From: Altererythrobacter sp. TH136 | GTDB taxonomy: Bacteria > Pseudomonadota > Alphaproteobacteria > Sphingomonadales > Sphingomonadaceae | Assembly (NCBI RefSeq): GCF_007065885.1 | Contig: NZ_CP041409.1 | Coordinates: 682,001-746,000, forward strand | Direction of reading: 5' to 3' | DNA length: 64,000 bases | Shown here: one piece after another, positions 1 to 6,275 of the stretch | Layout: each line of letters opens with the position of its first letter | How positions within the stretch are numbered: position 1 is the stretch's first letter | Position numbers and translations under genes: made by a program | The notes under the pieces: generated by a model | The model's input: only the letters and a program-made list of their open reading frames with translations | Database searches by the model: none | Told to the model about the DNA's origin: nothing

Positions 1-569
1 TCGTCCTGGTAAAAGCGCGAGAAGTGCTGGCCGATGATGTCCTGCGCGGCATAGCCCTTGAACCGCTCGGCCCCGGCGTTCCAGCTTGAGACATAGCCCA
101 GCGGGTCGAGCATGTAGATGGCGTAGTCGGTAACGCCCTGGACCAGCAGCCGAAAGTGTTCCTCGCTCCGGCGCAGCGCCTGCTCCGCCTCGCGCCGTTC
201 GGTGAGGTCGCGGGTGACTTTGGCGAACCCGACGTGGCCACCCTGTTCGTCCCGGATCGGATCGATGACGACGTTGGCCCAGAAGCGCGAGCCATCCTTG
301 CGCAAGCGCCAGCCTTCAGCCTCGTACCGTCCTTGCGTCAGTGCGATCTCCAGCGCCCGCTCGGGCAGGCCGGCGGCGCGCTCGTCTTCGGTGTAGAAAC
401 GGGAGAAATGCTGGCCGATGATCTCATCGACGTCGTATCCCTTCAGCCGCTCGGCACCGGGGTTCCAGCTGCTGACGATGCCGCCCGGATCGAGCATGTA
501 GATGGCATAGTCGGTGACGCTCTGGACGAGGAGGTCAGCCTTGCTGTGCGATTTCGCTGAATCAGCCAT
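1..569 (-). CDS. Tandem PAS-domain sensor protein, 5' part only
   Basis: The gene runs off the left edge, so only 189 residues are visible. Two near-identical PAS modules are seen, at residues about 15-120 and from about 143 on. Each opens with VTDYAIYMLDP followed by SSWN-x-GAER-x-KGY, a repeat period of about 126 residues. The first module ends in TRDLTERREAE, the usual helix leaving a PAS domain. PAS modules sense ligands, redox state or light, and this type usually feeds a histidine kinase or cyclic-di-GMP output, which would lie outside the window. ATG at 567-569 is chosen because an in-frame TAG lies a few codons upstream (582-584). It follows pgi on the same strand after 90 bp. The output domain and therefore the function are unknown. 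Confidence 0.8.
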   Translation of the reverse strand, partial: MADSAKSHSKADLLVQSVTDYAIYMLDPGGIVSSWNPGAERLKGYDVDEIIGQHFSRFYTEDERAAGLPERALEIALTQGRYEAEGWRLRKDGSRFWANVVIDPIRDEQGGHVGFAKVTRDLTERREAEQALRRSEEHFRLLVQGVTDYAIYMLDPLGYVSSWNAGAERFKGYAAQDIIGQHFSRFYQD

Positions 570-659
570 GCGTCCGTTACTCTAAAGCCCCCCTTTGGCT
601 AATGCGGCACCCAACCGTTCGACCACCCCTTGGTTCCGCAATTCAAACAGTGGACACCG

Positions 660-2189
660 TCAGGCGAGATCCGCAGCCCGCAGCAAAGCCTCGGTCGCGG
701 GATCGAAACTGGCGCCGCCCGCGTCGATCTTGTTCGCGATCGCCTTGCCCAGCTCGACCCCGTATTGGTCGAACGAGTTGATCCCCATCAGCACGGCATT
801 GGCGAACGTGCGGTGTTCGTGGAACGCGATCAGCGCGCCGAGCGTGGCCGCATCGAAGTCGTCGCACAGGATGGTCGCGCTCGGGCGGTCGCCGGGATAG
901 GCCCGCGCCGGATCGTCGCTCGTCTGCCCCGCCATCAGCGCCGCGCCTTGCGCAAAGCAGTTCTTCAGCAGGATCCTGTGATGCGCCGGGTCCAGCGTGT
1001 CGCCGGGGGTCACGCTGGCGATGAAATCCACCGGCACCACGACAGTGCCCTGGTGAAGCAACTGGAACACCGCGTGCTGCGCGTCGGTGCCCACTCCGCC
1101 CCAGGTGACCGGCGCGGTGGCGCCGCGAACCGGCTTCCCGCCCGCGGTTACTCGCTTGCCGTTCGATTCCATTTCCAGTTGCTGGAGATACCCCGAAAAC
1201 AACGCCAGCCGCTCGTCATAGGCGAACACGGCCCGCGTCTGGCATCCGCGCACCTGCGCGTAATAGCGGTCGGCAAACGCCGCGCGCAGCGGCAGGTTGG
1301 CCCGGCCATCCGTGTCGCGGAAGTGTTCGTCGATCACCCGCGCGCCCGCTAGCATCGCGTCAAACGCCTGCCAGCCCAGCGCAAGCGCGACCGGGAAACC
1401 GATGCTCGACCACAGCGAGTACCGCCCGCCGACGGTTTCGGGGAACGGCAGCACGCGGGTTTCGTCCACGCCCCACTCGACCGCTTTGTCCGGGTTCGCG
1501 GTCAGTGCCACCACCCGGCCATAGGGATCGGCCACTCCGTTGTGCTGCAGCCACTCGAGCGCGCTGGCGGCGTTGGTCATCGTCTCGACGGTGGTGAAGG
1601 TCTTGCTGGCGACGGCGATCAACGTTTCGGCCGGGTTGCAGCGCGTGAACGCCGCTTCCAGTGCCAGACCGTCGATGTTGGACACGACGTGGACTTCGAC
1701 CAGAGCGCCTTCCCGCGCCAGCGCATCGACCGCCAGCTTGGGACCCAGCGCCGACCCGCCGATGCCGATGTGGATCAGGTGCCGCACCTCGCCCAGCGCT
1801 CCGCCGTGGATCGCTTCGACCAGCATGTGCATCCGCTGATGCAGCGCCGCCGCCTCCTCGACCGCGGCATCGCTCCCCAGCCCGCGCTGCGCGGTGTGTT
1901 CGGCGGCGCGGTTCTCGGTCGTGTTGACGCGCCCGCCCGTGAGCAGCGCCGTGCGACGGTCGGCGAACCCGGCGGCATCGGCCAGGCTTTCGAACGCGCT
2001 CAGCAGCTCATCATCAAGGTGTGTCTTGGACCAGTCGAACAGCGCGCCGCCCGGCTCCTCCTCGCTGCCCCAGTCAAGCCGGGCAGAGAGCGTCTCGACC
2101 CGCCCGCCATCAGCGGCGAACAGCTGTTCCAGCGTGCGGTGCTGACACCCCTCGATCCGCTGCCAGGCCGCCTCGATCGCGTCGCTCAT
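660..2189 (-). CDS. pgi: Glucose-6-phosphate isomerase
   Basis: Interconverts glucose-6-phosphate and fructose-6-phosphate in the cytoplasm, for glycolysis, gluconeogenesis and Entner-Doudoroff recycling. The 509 residues are normal length for the bacterial family. Landmarks include GRYSLWSSIGFPVALALG in the middle, GGVGTDAQHAVFQLLHQGT and, near the C-terminus, INSFDQYGVELGK, the PGI signature with its DQ-x-GVELGK core. The start ATG has a good upstream AGGAAAGGA at 8 bases. It is transcribed away from lepB, and a possible promoter lies just upstream. Identification is secure. Confidence 0.97.
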   Translation of the reverse strand: MSDAIEAAWQRIEGCQHRTLEQLFAADGGRVETLSARLDWGSEEEPGGALFDWSKTHLDDELLSAFESLADAAGFADRRTALLTGGRVNTTENRAAEHTAQRGLGSDAAVEEAAALHQRMHMLVEAIHGGALGEVRHLIHIGIGGSALGPKLAVDALAREGALVEVHVVSNIDGLALEAAFTRCNPAETLIAVASKTFTTVETMTNAASALEWLQHNGVADPYGRVVALTANPDKAVEWGVDETRVLPFPETVGGRYSLWSSIGFPVALALGWQAFDAMLAGARVIDEHFRDTDGRANLPLRAAFADRYYAQVRGCQTRAVFAYDERLALFSGYLQQLEMESNGKRVTAGGKPVRGATAPVTWGGVGTDAQHAVFQLLHQGTVVVPVDFIASVTPGDTLDPAHHRILLKNCFAQGAALMAGQTSDDPARAYPGDRPSATILCDDFDAATLGALIAFHEHRTFANAVLMGINSFDQYGVELGKAIANKIDAGGASFDPATEALLRAADLA

Positions 2190-2219
2190 GTGAAAATCCT
2201 TTCCTACCCGGACAGCTCG

Positions 2220-2247
2220 GCCTTAGGAGGCGGGCTTATGTTTGCAA
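2220..2247 (-). promoter_or_regulatory. Possible pgi promoter
   Basis: On the minus strand TTGCAA (2247-2242) is followed after 16 bases by TAAGGC (2225-2220), a weak sigma-70-type pair. The transcript would start near 2213 and give a leader of about 25 bases carrying the pgi ribosome site. The -10 match is poor, so this is only a candidate. Confidence 0.3.
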
Positions 2248-2357
2248 GCACCGCCCACCCTTTCTCCGCCCGCCCTCCGGAACTGCTGGCATCCGGTTTT
2301 TCTGCGTCGGGACAGTGTGACACATGTGACACTTGTGACAGCAGGGCGAGCGCATGA
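2238..2357 (+). CDS. Possible 39-residue Cys-rich upstream ORF abutting lepB
   Basis: ATG at 2238 follows a perfect AGGAGG (2225-2230) with 7 bases between. The reading frame closes at TGA 2355-2357, overlapping the lepB ATG (2354) as ATGA, the layout of a translationally coupled upstream gene. The C-terminus reads QCDTCDTCDSRASA, because three 9-base direct repeats lie in frame and give Cys-Asp-Thr units. I do not recognise the peptide. Against it: the same DNA repeat occurs at 61460-61477, where its Cys-Asp-Thr frame has no start codon, and the AGGAGG partly coincides with a possible pgi promoter. It could be a leader peptide or chance. Confidence 0.3.
   Translation: MFASTAHPFSARPPELLASGFSASGQCDTCDTCDSRASA
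2316..2342 (+). repeat. Triple 9-bp direct repeat TGTGACACN upstream of lepB
   Basis: Three head-to-tail units lie at 2316-2324 (TGTGACACA), 2325-2333 (TGTGACACT) and 2334-2342 (TGTGACAGC). The first 18 bases match 61460-61477 with a single difference. The similarity continues upstream through ACAG and roughly into a T-run 15-20 bases away at both sites. It ends 11 bases before the lepB start. It could be an operator or a dispersed repeat. Confidence 0.6.
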
Positions 2358-3178
2358 GCGCCACCGATGTTCCCGCCCGCGATCCGGCTCCCGCGACCGA
2401 GGACAAGGAAAGCCTGGGCAGTTTCGCCTGGTTCGTGGTCAAGCTGGCCCTGGCGGTGTTCGTGTTCCGCGCGTTCTTCTTCTCGTTCTATTCGATCCCC
2501 AGCGAATCGATGCTGCCGCGTCTGTGGAACGGCGACTACTTCATCGCCGCCAAGTGGCCCTATGGGTACACCAGATGGTCGATGCCGTTCAGCTTGCCGC
2601 TGATCCCGGGCCGCGTGCTGGGTTCCGCGCCCAAGCGCGGCGACGTCGCGGTGTTCAAGCACCCGGTGGACCGGGTCGACTATATCAAGCGGGTGATCGG
2701 ACTGCCCGGCGACAGCGTGGCGCTGCGCGGCGGCCAGGTGGTGCTGAACGGCCAGCCGGTGAAGCGCGTGCGGATCGGCGATTTCTACTTGCCGACCACG
2801 CCCAATTCCCCGTGCGCGCTGGGCCGGCCCGCCACCGGGTCGGATGGCATCGCCGCCTGCCGCTATGCCCGCTTCCGCGAAACCCTGCCCGGCGGCAGAA
2901 GCTATGACACGCTCGATTTCGGACGGACGCCGCAGGACGACTTCGGCCCGATCATCGTGCCCGACGGAACGGTCTTCGCGATGGGCGACAACCGCGACAA
3001 TTCAATGGACAGCCGCTTTCCTGCAGCCCCCGGCGGCGGCGTGGGGCTGGTGCCGCAGGACCTGCTGGTCGCCCGCGCCAGCGCGATGGTGTGGTCGACC
3101 GACGGATCGGCCGAATGGCACAAACCGTGGACGTGGTTCACCGCCGCCCGCTGGAACCGGCTGGGGCGCGGCATATGA
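2354..3178 (+). CDS. lepB: Signal peptidase I
   Basis: Membrane-bound serine protease that removes signal peptides from secreted proteins on the outer face of the inner membrane. One N-terminal membrane helix (residues about 23-46) leads into SIPSESMLP, with nucleophile Ser52. The general base is Lys112 in DYIKRVIGLPGD. The late conserved box MGDNRDNSMDSR is present. The length of 274 is normal for a single-helix LepB. It is the first gene of lepB-rnc-era, and its TGA overlaps the rnc ATG (ATGA). The ATG at 2354 has AGGGCGAG just upstream. Confidence 0.97.
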   Translation: MSATDVPARDPAPATEDKESLGSFAWFVVKLALAVFVFRAFFFSFYSIPSESMLPRLWNGDYFIAAKWPYGYTRWSMPFSLPLIPGRVLGSAPKRGDVAVFKHPVDRVDYIKRVIGLPGDSVALRGGQVVLNGQPVKRVRIGDFYLPTTPNSPCALGRPATGSDGIAACRYARFRETLPGGRSYDTLDFGRTPQDDFGPIIVPDGTVFAMGDNRDNSMDSRFPAAPGGGVGLVPQDLLVARASAMVWSTDGSAEWHKPWTWFTAARWNRLGRGI

Positions 3179-3846
3179 GCCTGCTCGACGACCGCACCCG
3201 CGAGTGGCTGGCGCAGACCGGCTTCACCGTGCGCGACGAAGCGATCTGGCACATGGCGCTCACCCATGGCAGCACCGGCGAGACGGCGAATTACGAACGG
3301 CTCGAATGGCTCGGCGACCGGGTTCTGGGCCTGTCGATCTCCCACTGGCTGTTCGCGCATTCGAACGCCGCGGAGGGAGAGCTCGCCCAGCGGCTCAACG
3401 CGTTGGTCAGCCGCGACACCTGCGCCTGCATCGCGCGTGACATCGGCGTGCCGCTGCATATCCGGCTGGGCAAGCAGGCGCGCGACGATGGCGCGCACGA
3501 TAGCGACAACGTGCTGGGCGATGTGATGGAGGCGCTGCTCGGCGCGAACTTCCTCGAAGCCGGGTTTGATCCGACTCGCGATCTTGTCCATCATCTGTGG
3601 GCCGATGCGGTGGAGGGGCGGCGCGGCCGCTCCAAGCATCCCAAATCGGCGCTGCAGGAATGGGCCGCAGGCAACCGCCGCAAGCCGCCCGAATACCAGC
3701 TGGTCGATCGCTCCGGCCCCGACCACGCGGCGCGCTTCACGGTGAAGGTCAAGGTGTACAACGTCGGCGAAGTGGAAGCCGGTGGATCGAGCAAGCAGCA
3801 GGCCGAAACCGAAGCCGCGCGTGCATTCATGGAGAAGTTCGGATGA
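3175..3846 (+). CDS. rnc: Ribonuclease III
   Basis: Double-strand-specific endoribonuclease for rRNA and mRNA processing. The 223 residues contain the RNase III signature ERLEWLGDRVLGLSIS (residues about 42-57), the second acidic cluster DVMEALLGANFLEAG, and a C-terminal double-stranded RNA-binding domain from about residue 155 (HPKSALQEWA, ending in SSKQQAETEAARAFMEKF). The start overlapping the lepB stop as ATGA was preferred over a longer upstream extension that is out of keeping with the family. The stop overlaps the era start in the same way, so all three genes are coupled. Confidence 0.97.
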   Translation: MSLLDDRTREWLAQTGFTVRDEAIWHMALTHGSTGETANYERLEWLGDRVLGLSISHWLFAHSNAAEGELAQRLNALVSRDTCACIARDIGVPLHIRLGKQARDDGAHDSDNVLGDVMEALLGANFLEAGFDPTRDLVHHLWADAVEGRRGRSKHPKSALQEWAAGNRRKPPEYQLVDRSGPDHAARFTVKVKVYNVGEVEAGGSSKQQAETEAARAFMEKFG

Positions 3847-4763
3847 GTTCCTCGCCCTCGCAGCGCTGCGGCTTCGTCGCCGTCATCGGAGCGCCCAACG
3901 CGGGCAAATCGACGCTGGTCAACGCGCTGGTCGGCCAGAAGGTCGCGATCGTCAGCGCCAAGGCGCAGACCACCCGTGCGCGGCTCATAGGCATCGCGCT
4001 CGCACAGGATGCCGAGGGGGCCGACACGCAGATGGTGCTTGTCGACACGCCGGGCATCTTCAGCCCCAAGCGCCGGCTCGACCGCGCGATGGTCAGCGCG
4101 GCGTGGGAGGGGACGCAGGCCGCCGACGCGATCCTGCTGGTGGTCGACCCGATCAAGCAGCGGCGGCACGAACTCGACCCGCTGCTGGAGGCCCTGAGCG
4201 TCCGGCCCGAACGCAAGATCCTGGTGCTCAACAAGGTGGACATCGCGAAGAAGGAGCCGCTGCTAGCCCTGGCGCAGGAATTCGGCGCGAAGGCGGACTT
4301 TGCGGAGATTTTCTTCGTTTCGGCCCAGACCGGCGACGGGGTGCCCGAGCTCAAGGCAGCCCTCGCCGCGATGATGCCGCAGGGCGAATGGATCTATCCG
4401 GAAGACCAGGTGTCCGACGCCAGCGAGCGGTTGATGGCAGCCGAAATCACTCGCGAGCAACTCTACCGCCAGCTGCACGAGGAACTGCCGTATGACAGCG
4501 CGGTGCGGCCTGAGCAGTACGTCGAGCGCAAGGACGGCAGCGTCGAGATCCACCAGCAGATCGTCGTCGGCCGCGAGACGCAGCGCCCGATCGTGCTTGG
4601 CAAGGGGGGCTCCCGCATCAAGCAGATCGGCGAGGCCGCACGGCTGGAGCTGAGCGAACTGCTGGGGCGCAAGGTGCACCTGTTCCTCCACGTGAAAGTA
4701 GAGGAAAACTGGGCCGAAAACCGCGAGATCTACGAAGAGATCGGGCTCGATTTCGGGCGCTAG
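3843..4763 (+). CDS. era: GTPase Era
   Basis: Essential GTPase that binds 16S rRNA and helps mature the 30S subunit. The 306 residues show the G motifs in order: GAPNAGKST (P-loop, residues about 17-25), DTPG and NKVD. A C-terminal KH RNA-binding domain follows, with IVLGKGGSRIKQIG and a closing KVHLFLHVKVEENW. The ATG overlaps the rnc stop (ATGA); longer upstream frame is only the shadow of rnc. The rnc-era pairing is widespread and supports both calls. Confidence 0.97.
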   Translation: MSSSPSQRCGFVAVIGAPNAGKSTLVNALVGQKVAIVSAKAQTTRARLIGIALAQDAEGADTQMVLVDTPGIFSPKRRLDRAMVSAAWEGTQAADAILLVVDPIKQRRHELDPLLEALSVRPERKILVLNKVDIAKKEPLLALAQEFGAKADFAEIFFVSAQTGDGVPELKAALAAMMPQGEWIYPEDQVSDASERLMAAEITREQLYRQLHEELPYDSAVRPEQYVERKDGSVEIHQQIVVGRETQRPIVLGKGGSRIKQIGEAARLELSELLGRKVHLFLHVKVEENWAENREIYEEIGLDFGR

Positions 4764-4804
4764 CAGGCACGATTTTTTCACTCGTTCCGGCATAAGTGCC
4801 GGTC

Positions 4805-6106
4805 ATGGCCACCCTTCCCGCACCGCCCCCTGTCCACGTTGTCCTGAAACACAGGGAGGTGCTGGCCGCCGCGCTCAACTCCTCCTCCCGCATCAGGGGC
4901 GGCGGGACCTGGTTCAGCCTCGCGCTGCTCGCGCTGTTGTGCCTGGCGATCTGGCTTGGTCATTTGCTGGCGTTCTGGGGCGCACAGCAGTTGCCGTTTC
5001 CGGTGATGTTCGCGCTCGGGCCGTGGCTGCCGGTGATCCTGCCCGCGGTGCTCTGCCTCGTCGCGGTCCAGCTCGCGCTGAACTTGGAGCAGCGCCGCGC
5101 CAGCCGCGTCTACTTCAACCGGCTGGCTGCGATCGGCAGTCCGCTGGAACGCGCAGCATCGTACGAAGTGACGGACGAGGCGCTGGTGCTGACCACCGAG
5201 CGCATGGTGCTGGCGCCGCGCTGGCATGCCATCGACACCGTCGAGCGGGGCGCCGACGGCTGGGTGCTGAGCGCGGACCAGCTGCATTTCCTGATTCCCT
5301 TCGCGGCGTTCGACAGCGAGGATGCGCAGCGCCCGCTGCTGGCGGCGATCACCGCGCGGATGACACCCGAAGCGCGCGCCCGCAGCCGCGATGCGGTGGA
5401 GTTTGCCGAGGCTGGTCCGGGAAATATTGCCGAGGCTTCAAGCAGCACTCCGCCCGATGCGGCCACACAGCCCACCGACGCCGAGGCGAACTTGCCCGGA
5501 GAAACAGTGGAAGCACGCGGATGGCTGACGCAGGAGCAGGCCAGCTGGGCGGCAAACGTCATCTACAGCCGGATCGCCCACGTCGGGTTCCATCGCTGGG
5601 CCTATCCGCTGACCGGGGCGGTGAGCGGCTTCGTCGGCAGCGCGCTGATGGTCGCGCTGTTCGTGCTGCTGGTGCCGTCAGAACTCCTCATGCGTGCCCC
5701 GTTTGCGGTCTTTGTCGGCGGCTTCCTGGTGCTCATGCTCGGCGCTGCCTACGGGCTGGGCATGGGCTATAAGCGCCTGGGCATCGTGCTCGGCAAAGCG
5801 TGGAACTCCGGCCTCGACGCGCGAGGCGTCCCGCAACAGCTTGAGGCACACTGGCGCCTGACCGCCACCGGCGTATGCTACGAGACGGCGCGGTTCTCCG
5901 GCGAGGCGGCGTACGCGAGCATCCACCAGCTTCTGCACGAGCACGGCTACTGGATCATCGGCGCGGATTCACTCACCCTATGCATCCCCGACACCGCGTT
6001 CGGATCCGCCCAGGACGGGGAGATTTTCATGTCGCGCTTGCTCGCCCGGATGACCGAGCCGGCCCGCGCCCGCAGCGTTGCCGTGGAGCCGCCTAGCGTT
6101 TCTTGA
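4805..6106 (+). CDS. Membrane protein with duplicated YcxB-like halves
   Basis: A 433-residue protein of unknown role. It has two similar halves, each with a pair of membrane helices (residues about 38-90 and about 255-320) followed by a soluble beta-rich module. The first module reads VTDEALVLTTERM then HFLIPFAAF. The second reads LTATGVCYET then LTLCIPDTAF. Both end in a helix with TARMTPEARARS or LARMTEPARARS. This fits the YcxB-like family, whose function is not established, normally with one copy. ATG 4805 is preferred over GTG 4796; no clear ribosome site is seen. A 6-bp hairpin (4787-4802) lies directly in front. Its 3' end overlaps the convergent small gene by 14 bases. Confidence 0.7.
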   Translation: MATLPAPPPVHVVLKHREVLAAALNSSSRIRGGGTWFSLALLALLCLAIWLGHLLAFWGAQQLPFPVMFALGPWLPVILPAVLCLVAVQLALNLEQRRASRVYFNRLAAIGSPLERAASYEVTDEALVLTTERMVLAPRWHAIDTVERGADGWVLSADQLHFLIPFAAFDSEDAQRPLLAAITARMTPEARARSRDAVEFAEAGPGNIAEASSSTPPDAATQPTDAEANLPGETVEARGWLTQEQASWAANVIYSRIAHVGFHRWAYPLTGAVSGFVGSALMVALFVLLVPSELLMRAPFAVFVGGFLVLMLGAAYGLGMGYKRLGIVLGKAWNSGLDARGVPQQLEAHWRLTATGVCYETARFSGEAAYASIHQLLHEHGYWIIGADSLTLCIPDTAFGSAQDGEIFMSRLLARMTEPARARSVAVEPPSVS

Positions 6107-6275
6107 GTATCTCGATCCCGTTCTTCTTGGCGAAATCCTTGGTCGATTCCTCGCTGCGGTTGATGGCCTTGGCGATCTCTTTCAGGCCCTTGCCCTTGCC
6201 CGCTAGCATACGCAGCGTCCCCGCCTCATCGGCCTTCCACGGCTGCTTGTGCCGTTCGAAGTTCTCCTTGCCCAT
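6093..6275 (-). CDS. 60-residue putative helix-turn-helix protein coupled to topA
   Basis: A small basic protein whose ATG overlaps the topA stop by one base (TGATG), which implies translation coupled to topA. The core W-K-x2-E-x3-LRMLAGKGKGLKEIAKAI-NRSEESTKDFAKKNGI looks like a compact helix-turn-helix of the SANT or GcrA type, with a Trp near the start and an EIA turn. No function is known to me. It is real rather than a shadow because of the coupling, the balanced charged composition and its position just past the repeat-rich end of topA. Confidence 0.65.
   Translation of the reverse strand: MGKENFERHKQPWKADEAGTLRMLAGKGKGLKEIAKAINRSEESTKDFAKKNGIEILKKR

Noticed and set aside
4787-4802. CCGGCA-TAAG-TGCCGG hairpin taken as an era terminator
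   Set aside because: The T-run lies before the stem, not after it, on the plus strand, and it is followed by A's on the minus strand. It may only be a leader hairpin of the YcxB-like gene.
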